From: Pseudomonas chlororaphis
Lineage (GTDB): Bacteria > Pseudomonadota > Gammaproteobacteria > Pseudomonadales > Pseudomonadaceae
DNA length: 64,000 nt
Assembly (NCBI RefSeq): GCF_003731765.1
Contig: NZ_MOAL01000004.1
Span: 682,001 to 746,000, forward strand
Direction of reading: 5' to 3'
In this document: positions 1 through 8,868 of the stretch, piece by piece
Layout: each line of letters begins with the position of its first letter
Numbering within the stretch: position 1 is the first letter of the stretch
Position numbers and translations under genes: made by a program
Notes under the pieces: generated by a model
Told to the model about the DNA's origin: nothing
Seen by the model: only the letters and a program-made list of their open reading frames with translations
Database searches by the model: none

Positions 1-41
1 CTTGTTCAGTCGCAGTGAATGCCTCAACAGGCGGAGAATCT

Positions 42-782
42 ATGAAAGCAGCAAGAACTGTTATTGTCACGGGCGCATCCAGCGGCTTGGGATTTGCCAT
101 CGCCAAGGCCTATCTGGAGCGCGGCGACAACGTCGTTGGCAACGCCCGCACGATCGCCCGGTTGCAGGAAGCCGCTATTCGTCTGGGCAACCCGTCCAAC
201 TTCATCCTCGTGGCTGGCGATATCGCCAAACCGGACACCGCACAGGCGTTGTTCGATCAGGCCGTGGCTACCTTCGGCAAGGTCGACATCCTGATCAGCA
301 ATGCCGGCATCTTCATTCCCAAACCGGTAGGTGATTATACCGAGGCCGATGTGGACGCCATTATCAACACTAATCTTAAGGGTTTTTTCTACCCGGCCCA
401 ATTGGCAGCCAAACATATGGTCGCCAACCAAAGCGGTCACATTATTGCCATTACTGCATCAATCGCCATGCAGCCCAATATCAAAGTCCCGGCGTTGTTG
501 CCGGTGCTGATCAAGGGCGGCCTGAATCATGCGGTGCAGGGGCTTGCCCTTGAGCTAGCTGCGTCGCAGGTGAAGGTCAATGCCGTGGCTCCAGGAATCA
601 TCAACACGCCTTTGCATGGCGACAACGAACAGCTCCAAACCGTGCTTAAAAGCATGAGCCCGAGCGGCCGTATCGGGTCGCCTCAGGATGTAGTCGATGC
701 TGTGTTATACCTGACGGATTCCTCATACGTCAGCGGTGCGATCATTCCCGTGGACGGTGGGGCAACGTCCGGAACTTGGTAA
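42..782 (+). CDS. SDR family oxidoreductase, atypical active site
   Basis: A 246-residue short-chain dehydrogenase/reductase with the Rossmann motif TGASSGLG at residues 10-17, the NAG motif (SNAG) near 86-89 and the C-terminal PVDGG segment. The catalytic YxxxK motif is altered: Lys158 aligns with the SDR lysine (IKGGL), but the position four residues earlier is Pro154, not Tyr. It may therefore bind NAD(P) without classical SDR catalysis, or belong to a subfamily with a different acid/base. The ATG at 42 is chosen over an upstream in-frame GTG because GGAGA lies 5 bases before it. It is followed 21 bp later by the tautomerase, probably in one transcript. Its substrate cannot be told from sequence. 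Confidence 0.85.
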   Translation: MKAARTVIVTGASSGLGFAIAKAYLERGDNVVGNARTIARLQEAAIRLGNPSNFILVAGDIAKPDTAQALFDQAVATFGKVDILISNAGIFIPKPVGDYTEADVDAIINTNLKGFFYPAQLAAKHMVANQSGHIIAITASIAMQPNIKVPALLPVLIKGGLNHAVQGLALELAASQVKVNAVAPGIINTPLHGDNEQLQTVLKSMSPSGRIGSPQDVVDAVLYLTDSSYVSGAIIPVDGGATSGTW

Positions 783-803
783 ACAATGGGAGAGTAAAGC
801 AAC

Positions 804-1019
804 ATGCCATACGTAAATATCAAAGTGACTCAGGAAGGCGTAACAGCTGAGCACAAGCGCCAACTCATCGAGGGTGTAACTGCATTGTTGCACACAGTGC
901 TGAACAAACCGCCGGCATCGACCTTTGTAGTGATTGACGAGGTGCCTACCGACAATTGGGGCGTTGCCGGTGAAACGGTCACAGCGTTGCGATCGAAGGA
1001 AAAACTCCTCAAGGAATAG
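804..1019 (+). CDS. 4-oxalocrotonate tautomerase family protein
   Basis: A 71-residue protein of the usual length for 4-OT subunits. After removal of Met1 it begins with Pro (PYVNIKVTQEG), the catalytic base of this superfamily, and it has the VxIDEVPxxNWG segment near residues 42-53. Family members interconvert enols and enones or dehalogenate small unsaturated acids. GGAGAG lies about 10 bases upstream of the start. Downstream of the SDR and convergent with the AraC gene. Probably a side enzyme of the catabolic cluster; exact substrate unknown. Confidence 0.85.
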   Translation: MPYVNIKVTQEGVTAEHKRQLIEGVTALLHTVLNKPPASTFVVIDEVPTDNWGVAGETVTALRSKEKLLKE

Positions 1020-1039
1020 TCTCGGTCGTCTGTGCCCGA

Positions 1040-1063
1040 CCACTCGTTGCGCATTGCGAGTGG
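1040..1063. terminator. Possible hairpin between convergent genes
   Basis: A 7-bp inverted repeat (CCACTCG / CGAGTGG) with a 10-nt loop lies between the tautomerase and the convergent AraC gene. No T-run follows on either strand, so it is only a weak terminator candidate. Confidence 0.3.
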
Positions 1064-1145
1064 CATCGGGTGTTAAAGATTGCTCGATACATCACCCCTG
1101 TTGAGTCGTGTAGTCTGGCTAATACCAGTCCCGGCAGTCTCAACC

Positions 1146-2135
1146 TCACGGCTGCGCCAATTGTCTGTTTTCCTGTGTACGAAACTCCCGTGCTGAGATG
1201 CCATAACGCAATCGAAAAGCCTTGCTGAAGTGCGTTAGGTCGTTAAAACCGTAGGTCAGTGCCAGGGTTGTAATACTGCGCGTCGTCATGTTCTGGTTAC
1301 GCAGTGCGCTCGCCACGGCTTCCAGTCGTTTGCGCAGAATCAGGCGACCCAGTGAAATGTGCTCGGCTTCCAGAAGTTGATTCAGGTAGCGGGTCGAGAC
1401 GCGCAAAGCATTGGCCACGGTTTCCGGTGTCAGGGCAGACTGATGCAGGTTCGATTCGATGTAGGCGTGCACACGGATGAGTGTCGCGACCTTAAGATCG
1501 GAGAGAGGCACCGGTTCCTGGCTTAAGCTTTCGCCTATCGTGCTGCAAAGCAAGTCGCTCAGGTGTTGCTCCACCACTTGTATGGTGCCTGGCACTAAAG
1601 AAGGCGCCTGGGTGATCAGTTGCTTTACATAGGCCGAAAGTAGGGGAAAGAGCTGGCTTCTGTGCGCCAGATCGATCGCCGTGCCACGATCAACTGCCGC
1701 TACCTGGCGACTCAATAACTCCCTTGGAAACGTTAGCACCGCGAGTTTGCAGGGTTCCGGGAAATATTGGCTATAGGGGCGGGCGGTGTTGCAGATTACC
1801 CCCGAGCCGGGGCTGATGCCGACTCGGCGCCCATCCTGTTCGACGTAGCAATTTCCTTCAATGACGAAGTCGAGGACCAAGTGTTCCATCTCGGTCTTGG
1901 CGGGCAACCGTTGCACCCGATGTGGGGAGGCCTGGATTTCTGACAGGCGCAGGTTCCCTAGTTGCCACCAGCTCAATGATGCATCAAAGGGCTTTCGATC
2001 CGGCAGTTTAATCTCCAGCGGGACGACCGGGCCGCAAATCATATCCTGCCAATAATCCACACGTTGATTCGGGGGGACCCCTAGTGTCGACAGCTGTGCA
2101 GGGATGAGCGAGGGAATGGATTGGGGCGAATGCAT
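1146..2135 (-). CDS. AraC family transcriptional regulator
   Basis: A 329-residue regulator. Residues about 20-200 resemble the AraC_binding_2 sensor domain seen in XylS/FeaR-like proteins. The last 100 residues carry two helix-turn-helix units, ending in the family signature around YGFNDLTHFSKAFRLRYGIS. An in-frame ATG exists at 2150, but the ATG at 2135 is preceded by GAGGA at good spacing, so I use it. It is divergent from the aldoxime dehydratase-nitrilase operon and is its most likely activator, by analogy with other aldoxime/nitrile clusters that carry AraC regulators. The effector is not known. Confidence 0.88.
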   Translation of the reverse strand: MHSPQSIPSLIPAQLSTLGVPPNQRVDYWQDMICGPVVPLEIKLPDRKPFDASLSWWQLGNLRLSEIQASPHRVQRLPAKTEMEHLVLDFVIEGNCYVEQDGRRVGISPGSGVICNTARPYSQYFPEPCKLAVLTFPRELLSRQVAAVDRGTAIDLAHRSQLFPLLSAYVKQLITQAPSLVPGTIQVVEQHLSDLLCSTIGESLSQEPVPLSDLKVATLIRVHAYIESNLHQSALTPETVANALRVSTRYLNQLLEAEHISLGRLILRKRLEAVASALRNQNMTTRSITTLALTYGFNDLTHFSKAFRLRYGISAREFRTQENRQLAQP

Positions 2136-2508
2136 TTGATTCTTCCTCATAAGGGCAGAGTGAAGAAGGAGTTAGGCGTTCCGACTGTTGAGAGCAGGCC
2201 GGTTGGCGTTGAATTTATTATTATTGCCCGGCCAGTGAACTCGTGTAACTGGCCAAGTCCCGACAATACGCCTACGTGTGGTTTTAGCAACGGCAGTTCC
2301 TTCTCGGCACATTCCTGCTACCGGCTGAGGCAACTTCGATGGGGGCGGAGAAGAAAGCGAGCAAGTTTGCGCTCTTACAGTTGCTGCAATCGACGTATGG
2401 CCTCCGTTGCTGCAAAGGTTTAGTTCCTTCTCGACAAAGTGATGATCTGTTCGTTGGCGCATGCTTTTTTCAACGCGGGTATCCCACCTGTATGGAAGAG
2501 ACAGTCCC
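2136..2508. promoter_or_regulatory. Divergent control region, AraC / aldoxime dehydratase
   Basis: A 373-bp intergenic region. Two direct repeats AGTTCCTTCTCGRCA lie at 2295-2309 and 2422-2436. An 8-bp element AGCAACGG at 2286-2293 recurs inverted (CCGTTGCT) at 2404-2411. These are candidate operators for the adjacent AraC protein. No convincing -35/-10 pair stands out. No gene of its own is supported. Confidence 0.45.
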
Positions 2509-3594
2509 ATGTACCGAGACGAGTCGTCACGTCAGTTTCCCAAGTGCATGCCTAGCGATTGGGTGCCGCCGGTTCCGGCCTGGTCGGGACTGATGCCGTA
2601 CAACGGTCAGTTGACCGTAGCCTACTACGGCGTTCAGTCGCCTTTGGGGCCGAATGCCGAGGGCGTGGCTGGGTTCCGCAGTTGGCTGGCTACATCGCTC
2701 AGCGAGGCGGGTGATGCCGTGCATTGCGAGTTTGCCAACTATATCGATGTCAAGGGCTGCTATACGTGGTTGTGCATCGGTTACTGGGTGGATGAGACGC
2801 AACATGCGCGCTGGTCGGCAAGCCCGGCGCACCAGGATTACTGGGAACACAGTACGTGCATGGACCGTGGCATCGGCGTGTTCCGTGAGGTACTGAGCAT
2901 TCCTGCCGATCGGTTTGAAACTCTGCAGTCCGACAAGCTCAAACGAACAGGTGCCTCCCGTGTCTGTCCGGTGCTGCATGGCCCGATTCGGGAGCACAAC
3001 TATTGGGGGGCTACCAGGGATCGCATCGCGGCCAGCGGATATGACCCACTGATGTCAGAGGCTCAAGGCGCTACGAGCGATGCTGTGGAGGGCATCACTC
3101 TGGGGCGTCGGGTCAACGTGCGGGCCCCGCATAACCTGGCAATCATTCGATCCGGTCAGGTCCTGGAGGACCTTGAGGGGCTGGAAAAGCAAATTTATTT
3201 TAACGAGATCGAGCCAGCACTGCGCTCTGGCATGGACTTCCTGCGTGACAACCCGCTGGATACCGGTTGCCTTTCTTGCCGATTACTGGGCGAGACCGAT
3301 GCGACAGGTGCGCCTTTGCCGCGGACCTTCGGCCTCGCGTATTTCGCCTCCCTGAAGCACTTGGAGGAATGGGCGCGAAACCATCCTAGCCACCTGCGAA
3401 TTTTCAACCGATTTATTGCGATGGCTGGCCAGCTGGGCGGGGATATCAAACTCCGTCTCTGGCATGAGGTAGCCGTGCTTCCCACGCAGGGGCAAGTCTT
3501 CGAATACATCAACTGTCATCCCGCCACCGGCCTCTTGGCGCATGCCCGGCCGGATGCTTATCCAACCTCTCACGACTCAGGAGTTCAGGTATGA
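2509..3594 (+). CDS. oxd: Aldoxime dehydratase (heme, aldoxime to nitrile)
   Basis: A 361-residue protein matching phenylacetaldoxime dehydratases (OxdA type, about 350 residues). These cytosolic heme enzymes dehydrate R-CH=N-OH to nitriles. Family landmarks are HNYWGATRDR at 163-172 (active-site Arg), IIRSGQ at 212-217 (Ser), GMDFLRDN at 241-248, HPSHLRIF at 292-299 (proximal heme His region), LWHEVAV at 318-324 (distal catalytic His319) and FEYINCHPATGLL at 331-343. The ATG at 2509 is preferred over an earlier in-frame start because GGAAGAG lies 8 bases upstream and homologues start nearby. The stop codon overlaps the nitrilase start (ATGA), so the two are translationally coupled. Substrate (aryl or alkyl aldoxime) cannot be fixed from sequence. 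Confidence 0.93.
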   Translation: MYRDESSRQFPKCMPSDWVPPVPAWSGLMPYNGQLTVAYYGVQSPLGPNAEGVAGFRSWLATSLSEAGDAVHCEFANYIDVKGCYTWLCIGYWVDETQHARWSASPAHQDYWEHSTCMDRGIGVFREVLSIPADRFETLQSDKLKRTGASRVCPVLHGPIREHNYWGATRDRIAASGYDPLMSEAQGATSDAVEGITLGRRVNVRAPHNLAIIRSGQVLEDLEGLEKQIYFNEIEPALRSGMDFLRDNPLDTGCLSCRLLGETDATGAPLPRTFGLAYFASLKHLEEWARNHPSHLRIFNRFIAMAGQLGGDIKLRLWHEVAVLPTQGQVFEYINCHPATGLLAHARPDAYPTSHDSGVQV

Positions 3595-4619
3595 GTCTCG
3601 TTCATCCCAAATACAAAGCAGCGGTTGTCCAGGCCGCGCCAGTGTTTCTCGACCTTGACGCTACGGTGGACAAAACCATCAGTTACATCGAGGAAGCCGC
3701 CGCGCAGGGGGCCAGTCTGATTGCCTTCCCGGAGAACTGGATTCCCGGCTACCCATGGTGGATCTGGCTGGGTACGCCAGCCTGGGCGATCAGTCGTGGT
3801 TTTGTTCAGAAGTATTTTGACAACGCGCTGCATTACGACAGCCCTCAGGCGCGTCGTTTGGAAGAAGCGGCGCGGATAAATCGTATCTGCGTTGTGCTCG
3901 GCCATGCCGAGCGCGACGGCGGAACGCTCTACCTGGGACAGTGGATCATTGATGCCAACGGCCAGACGATTGCCCGGCGGCGCAAGCTGCGTCCTACCCA
4001 CGGCGAGCGCACAGTATTTGGTGAAGGCGATGGTAGTGACCTTGCCGTGCATGACACCTCTTTGGGCAGACTCGGTGCACTGTGCTGTTGGGAGAATGTG
4101 CTGTCATTGAACAAGTACGCAATGTTCTCTCAACAGGAACAGGTACATATCGCCGCCTGGCCAGGTTTTTCGACCTATGAGCCGTTTGCTCCTGCTCTGG
4201 GCTGGGAGGTGAACAATGCGGTAAGCCGTGTTTATGCCGTCGAAGGTGGCTGCTTTGTGTTGGCACCGTGTTCGCTGATTTCCCCCGAAATGTTCAATTT
4301 GCTTTGTGACAGCCCGGACAAGCGTGAGTTGACGCATATCGGCGGGGGCCATGCCGTGATCTTCGGCCCTGATGGCCGTGCGCTCTGCGACAAGCTCCCG
4401 GAGAACGAGGAGGGGGTGCTCTATGCCGACATCGACCTGGGACTAATTTCGCTGGCCAAAAGCGCAATGGATCCGGTCGGCCACTATTCGCGTCCGGACG
4501 TGACGCGGCTGTTGTTCAACAACAGCAGGACAAGAGTAGTGGAGCATTTTGTCAGCCCTCTTGCCGGTAATCCTGGCACCCCAGCACTGAATGTGGAGGA
4601 CGCGCGCGACCCAACGTGA
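3591..4619 (+). CDS. Nitrilase (nitrile to carboxylic acid and ammonia)
   Basis: A 342-residue carbon-nitrogen hydrolase of typical nitrilase length. The catalytic triad is visible: Glu48 in PENWIPGYPWW, Lys132 in RRRKLRPTHGER and Cys166 in ALCCWEN. The PGYPWWIWLG stretch resembles aliphatic-type nitrilases. It directly consumes the nitrile made by the aldoxime dehydratase, whose gene it overlaps by 4 bp. AGGAG at 3579-3583 serves as ribosome site. The pair yields acid and ammonia without a nitrile hydratase, which is absent here. Symbol left blank because the substrate class is not certain. Confidence 0.94.
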   Translation: MSLVHPKYKAAVVQAAPVFLDLDATVDKTISYIEEAAAQGASLIAFPENWIPGYPWWIWLGTPAWAISRGFVQKYFDNALHYDSPQARRLEEAARINRICVVLGHAERDGGTLYLGQWIIDANGQTIARRRKLRPTHGERTVFGEGDGSDLAVHDTSLGRLGALCCWENVLSLNKYAMFSQQEQVHIAAWPGFSTYEPFAPALGWEVNNAVSRVYAVEGGCFVLAPCSLISPEMFNLLCDSPDKRELTHIGGGHAVIFGPDGRALCDKLPENEEGVLYADIDLGLISLAKSAMDPVGHYSRPDVTRLLFNNSRTRVVEHFVSPLAGNPGTPALNVEDARDPT

Positions 4620-4749
4620 TGCATATGCAGTACTACAAAAAGGCTCCTCATCGAGTGCTATTTGCTCGGTGGCAAGAGCCGTGCTTCGGACAACGAGACT
4701 GAAGATTTTCATTAACTGCCAATAAATCAATATAAGAGGCAATCCAATC

Positions 4750-6375
4750 ATGACCAAAACTTCGGCAAGTCATCGGCAGCCGGGATCGCTGCGCAATGCA
4801 GCAACCCTATCACTGGCATTACTGAGTACCGGCAGCGCGCAGGCCTTCAATCTTGATAGTGGTGTAGAGGGGCTTGATCTGCGCTGGGACAATACCGTTC
4901 GTTACAGCAACGCATGGCGACTCAAGAAGATTGACGACAAGACCGCAGCCAGTGCCGACAATCCGAATATTGACGATGGGGATCGCAATTTCGGGCGAGG
5001 GCTTGTCTCGAATCGACTTGATTTGTTGTCGGAGTTTGATGCTCGTTTTCGTCAGGATTACGGACTTCGACTGAGCGGCGCAGCCTGGTATGACAGCGTT
5101 TACAACCAGGGAAACGATAACAACGGCAGTACCTTCGTCAACTCGCGTTCCGTGGCCAGTGACAGGTTCACCTCCGACACCGAGAAGTTGCAAGGACGCA
5201 AGGCCGAGGTGCTGGATGCCTTTGTCTACGGTCGCTTCGGGTTGGGTGAAACCAGCCTTAACGTCAAGTTCGGTCAGTTTTCCCAGATCTATGGTGAGAG
5301 TCTGTTCTTTGGCACCAACGGCATCGCTGCGGCACAGCTCTCCCCTGATGTGATAAAGGCTACTTCGGTGCCTGGCTCGCAGGTCAAGGAGATCATGATG
5401 CCGACCAAGCAGATCTCGGCGTTATGGCAGTTAACACCAGACGTAACCGTGGGTGCCTACTACCAGCTCGAATGGCGCAAGGCACGTCTGCCAGCGGCCG
5501 GTAGTTACTTCAGCTTCGCGGATTTCGTCGACAAAGGCGGCGAGTCGTTGCTGACGCCGTTTGGTCTGTTGAGCCGTGGCAAAGACATGGATGCAAAGGA
5601 TTCGGGCCAGGGCGGGATGGAACTCAAGTACAAGCTTAACGACTACGAGTTCGGTCTGTATGCGGCCATATTCCACGACCGCTTCCCGCAATTCTACGCA
5701 CGTCCGGGTGAGGGCGATTACCAACTGGTCTACGGTGAAAACATTAAAACCATCGGTGCCAGCGTTAGCACTCTGGTTGGTGAAACCAATGTTGCTGCTG
5801 AGGTCTCGGTTCGTCACGACATGCCATTGGTAGCCACCGGAAACGTGATATTCCTTCCGACAGGAAGTGATGCAGACAACGACAAAAATCCGGCATACCC
5901 GTTGGGTAATACCCTGCATGCCAATGTGTCGTCGATTACGGTGCTCCCCGCCAGCCCGCTCTGGCAAGGTGCGACACTTATGGGTGAACTGGCGTTTAAC
6001 CGTGTTCTCAGTGTCACTCGTAACAGTGATGCGCTAGACCCTAATGCCACCCGCGATGCGACGGCATTACGCATGCAGTTCCAGCCGGAATACTTTCAGG
6101 TATTGCCACAAGTGGACGTCCAGGTCCCGTTGAATATCGGTTATGGACTGTCAGGTCGCTCATCGGTTAACGGGGCCGGCTTTCTACCTGAGCAGGGTGG
6201 CGACGTCAGTATTGGCGTGAAAGCGGACTACCAGAAAACGTGGTACGCGGCGCTCAATTACACCCACTTTTATGGCAGCGCCGGTGGAGTAGTCAATGGT
6301 TCCGGACAGTTGAGCTACGACCAGTACTACCAGGACCGCGACTTCGTTTCCTTCTCTATTCAGCGCAGCTTCTGA
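4750..6375 (+). CDS. DUF1302 family outer-membrane-like protein
   Basis: A 541-residue protein with an N-terminal signal peptide (hydrophobic run ending around SAQA, residues 30-33). The body is rich in alternating polar/aromatic strands, with a terminal aromatic ending IQRSF typical of outer-membrane beta-barrels. It matches the DUF1302 family. The family is regularly found next to DUF1329, YCF48-like and RND/MMPL genes, as here. Its biochemical role is not established; a pore or conduit for hydrophobic substrates is the usual guess. AAGAGG lies about 10 bases upstream. It begins 130 bp after the nitrilase, probably in the same transcription unit. Confidence 0.85.
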   Translation: MTKTSASHRQPGSLRNAATLSLALLSTGSAQAFNLDSGVEGLDLRWDNTVRYSNAWRLKKIDDKTAASADNPNIDDGDRNFGRGLVSNRLDLLSEFDARFRQDYGLRLSGAAWYDSVYNQGNDNNGSTFVNSRSVASDRFTSDTEKLQGRKAEVLDAFVYGRFGLGETSLNVKFGQFSQIYGESLFFGTNGIAAAQLSPDVIKATSVPGSQVKEIMMPTKQISALWQLTPDVTVGAYYQLEWRKARLPAAGSYFSFADFVDKGGESLLTPFGLLSRGKDMDAKDSGQGGMELKYKLNDYEFGLYAAIFHDRFPQFYARPGEGDYQLVYGENIKTIGASVSTLVGETNVAAEVSVRHDMPLVATGNVIFLPTGSDADNDKNPAYPLGNTLHANVSSITVLPASPLWQGATLMGELAFNRVLSVTRNSDALDPNATRDATALRMQFQPEYFQVLPQVDVQVPLNIGYGLSGRSSVNGAGFLPEQGGDVSIGVKADYQKTWYAALNYTHFYGSAGGVVNGSGQLSYDQYYQDRDFVSFSIQRSF

Positions 6376-6388
6376 TCGGACACCTACC

Positions 6389-7744
6389 ATGAATATGAAA
6401 CGCTTTCTCGTTGCTCCCCTGTTGCTTTCGCTTTGCGGCGCAACATCGGCCTTCGCTGCAGTTGCGCCGGACGTTGCGGCGCAGTTGACGAACAAACTCA
6501 CCCCTCTGGGCGGTGAACGTGCCGGCAACGCAAGTGGCAGTATACCGGCCTGGACCGGAGGCCTGACCAAGCCGGTAGCGGGCCCGAGCCTGGGTGACAT
6601 TCCGACAGGGTTATTTGCTGATGAAAAGCCGGTGCTGAGTATCGGCGCGAAAAACTTTGAGCAATACCGCGACAAGCTCAGCGATGGCACCATTGCGCTG
6701 ATCAAGAAGTACCCTGAAACTTTCCGCATTGACGTTTACCCGACGCATCGCACGGCTGCGGCCCCTGATTGGGTCTACAGCAACACGGCTCGCAATGCTG
6801 TTTCCTGCAAGCTTACCGATGCAGCAGGTCCTGCGCTTCAGGGTTGTTATGGCGGTACGCCTTTCCCAATCCCCCAAAGTGGTCGTGAAGCCATCTGGAA
6901 CTGGCTGTTGCGATTGGAGCCCTCGACCATCGGTATGGGGTTCAAGAATATCGTTGTGACTGCCGACGGCTCGCGCACTCTGGCTTCACGCAATGATGAA
7001 ACTTTCCAATTTCCGTATTACTACGCAGATGGTACCCCTGAAAAATGGTCAGGTGAGTATTTCATGGTGCGTTTCAGCACCACTGCGCCTTCATTTAAGG
7101 TAGGGGAGTCGCTGGTATTGCGCGACAGCATAGACAGCAACACTGCTCGGCAAGCCTGGCAGTATCTGGTGGGTCAACGTCGGGTGCGCCGAGCACCAAC
7201 GGTTGCCTATGACACCCCTGACTTCGTCGCCTCCGGCGCCAATTACTTCGATGAGGTGCGAGGCTTTCAGGGGTATCCGGATCGCTACGACTGGAAGCTG
7301 GTCGGTAAGCGTGAAGTCTACGTGCCTTACAACACCAACGGTTTCTTCGGTGCATCAGTGGACGAGGCAATCAAAGGGCATCATTTGAACCCCGACAAGG
7401 TTCGCTGGGAGTTGCACCGCGTCTGGGAAATCGAGGCAACCGTGACATCCGGCAAGCGACATGCAGTGCCCAAACGTCGCCTGTACCTGGATGAAGACAC
7501 CTGGATGCTGACCTTAATGGATGGCTATGACGCAGAAGGCAATTTGTGGCGTACCTCCCAGGTGCCTTCGTTCGTGGTGCCCAAAATTCCGGGCGTGGTG
7601 ATGATGCCTTCGGCGGTTTACAACCTGCAGGCAGGCACGCTCAGCCTTGTTCAACTGCTCAATGAGGAAAGCTACAAAGTCGTCGATCGCAAGCCTGAGA
7701 TCTATTTTACAGGCGACTCGGTAGCGTCCGACGCCCTGCGCTGA
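6389..7744 (+). CDS. DUF1329 family exported protein
   Basis: A 451-residue protein with a clear signal peptide (MKRFLVAPLLLSLCGATSAFA, with the cleavage region around residues 20-24) and the long DUF1329 domain. Recognisable family segments include SGSIPAWTGGL near residue 50 and the YLDEDTWMLTLMDGYD segment near 370. DUF1329 proteins are distantly related to LolA/LolB-type lipid carriers, so a periplasmic carrier working between the RND pump and the DUF1302 barrel is plausible but inferred. It follows DUF1302 by 13 bp. Confidence 0.87.
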   Translation: MNMKRFLVAPLLLSLCGATSAFAAVAPDVAAQLTNKLTPLGGERAGNASGSIPAWTGGLTKPVAGPSLGDIPTGLFADEKPVLSIGAKNFEQYRDKLSDGTIALIKKYPETFRIDVYPTHRTAAAPDWVYSNTARNAVSCKLTDAAGPALQGCYGGTPFPIPQSGREAIWNWLLRLEPSTIGMGFKNIVVTADGSRTLASRNDETFQFPYYYADGTPEKWSGEYFMVRFSTTAPSFKVGESLVLRDSIDSNTARQAWQYLVGQRRVRRAPTVAYDTPDFVASGANYFDEVRGFQGYPDRYDWKLVGKREVYVPYNTNGFFGASVDEAIKGHHLNPDKVRWELHRVWEIEATVTSGKRHAVPKRRLYLDEDTWMLTLMDGYDAEGNLWRTSQVPSFVVPKIPGVVMMPSAVYNLQAGTLSLVQLLNEESYKVVDRKPEIYFTGDSVASDALR

Positions 7745-7803
7745 GTCTGTTCCGGCGCATGCTTGGATCGCGCCGGTTTCCTCCCCGTTTTGTGGATCAT
7801 TTC

Positions 7804-8868
7804 ATGAATGTATTGTCTGCTCGCCCAGGGCTTGTTGCCTTGGGATGGCTTTATCTGGTTCTTGCGTGCTTGCCCGCCAGGGCTGGTTCTCTAGACCAGC
7901 TGGATAGCCCCGCGCCGGAAAATCCCCAGGCAACCCGCTCCGTTCTTCTGGACGTGACCCGTGCCGGTGATCGTCTGGTGGCGGTAGGCGAACGTGGCCT
8001 GGTACTGACGTCCTCTGACAACGGCCATGCCTGGCAGCAGGCCAAAGTGCCGGTCAGTGTAGCGCTGACCCGCGTGCGTTTCACCGATGCCAAACAGGGT
8101 TGGGCGGTGGGGCACAGCGGCGTAGTGCTGCATAGCATCGATGGCGGCGTCACCTGGAGTCGTCAACTGGATGGCTTGGCTACGGCAAAGATTGAGGCAC
8201 AGGCGGCAGCGCTCACTTCTGACCCTCGCCGCAGGAGCAACGCTGAGAGATTGGTCAGCGAAGGTGCCGACAAGCCCTGGCTGGACTTGTTGTTCGTCGA
8301 TGCCCGTCATGGCTGGTTGGTGGGGGCCTACGGTTTGCTGTTCTCCACCGACGACGGCGGAGCCACTTGGCAGTCGCGCATGGGGGACATTGATAATCAA
8401 GGAGGCCTTCACCTGTATGCCATACGTAAGCAGGGCGATGCGCTATACATCGTCGGAGAGCAGGGCATGGTCTTCCAGTCGGATGCCGACGGACGCTTCC
8501 GTCGATTGCAGACGCCTTATCAGGGAAGCTTTTTCGGCTTGTCGGTCAGCGATAAGGGCGATCTGCTTGCATACGGTCTTCGAGGCAATGCATGGCACCG
8601 CAACGCCCCGACCGAGAGCTGGCAGCAAAGCGATCTGGGCAATGACGTGACGCTGACGGCTGACGTGCGCAGCGATGACGGCAGTCTGCTGTTGGCTGAC
8701 GAATCGGGTCGTCTTTCGCGAAGTCTAGACAACGGCGTCACTTTCACACCTTTGGCCTTGAGTGCGAAAGGTTATGTCGCAGGTATGGCAGAGACCGCAG
8801 ATGGGGCTCTCATCGTCGCCGGTGGGCGAGGCGTACAGCGCATCGAAGTCAAAGAGGCACGGCCATGA
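7804..8868 (+). CDS. YCF48/BNR-type beta-propeller protein, exported
   Basis: A 354-residue protein with an N-terminal signal (hydrophobic segment residues 10-22, then PARAG). It has repeated propeller motifs of the YCF48/BNR kind, such as GWAVGHSGVVLHSIDGGVTW and HGWLVGAYGLLFSTDDGGATW. Such proteins are periplasmic assembly or scaffold factors; here it is the standard partner of the RND protein. The ATG at 7804 is chosen because the signal peptide starts there, although an in-frame ATG exists at 7759. Neither has a strong ribosome site. Its stop overlaps the RND start by 4 bp (ATGA). Confidence 0.84.
   Translation: MNVLSARPGLVALGWLYLVLACLPARAGSLDQLDSPAPENPQATRSVLLDVTRAGDRLVAVGERGLVLTSSDNGHAWQQAKVPVSVALTRVRFTDAKQGWAVGHSGVVLHSIDGGVTWSRQLDGLATAKIEAQAAALTSDPRRRSNAERLVSEGADKPWLDLLFVDARHGWLVGAYGLLFSTDDGGATWQSRMGDIDNQGGLHLYAIRKQGDALYIVGEQGMVFQSDADGRFRRLQTPYQGSFFGLSVSDKGDLLAYGLRGNAWHRNAPTESWQQSDLGNDVTLTADVRSDDGSLLLADESGRLSRSLDNGVTFTPLALSAKGYVAGMAETADGALIVAGGRGVQRIEVKEARP

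Noticed and set aside
3591-4619. Nitrilase read as a cyanide hydratase or amidase of the same superfamily
   Set aside because: The PGYPWW region and CWEN motif fit nitrilases, and the coupled aldoxime dehydratase would supply a nitrile.
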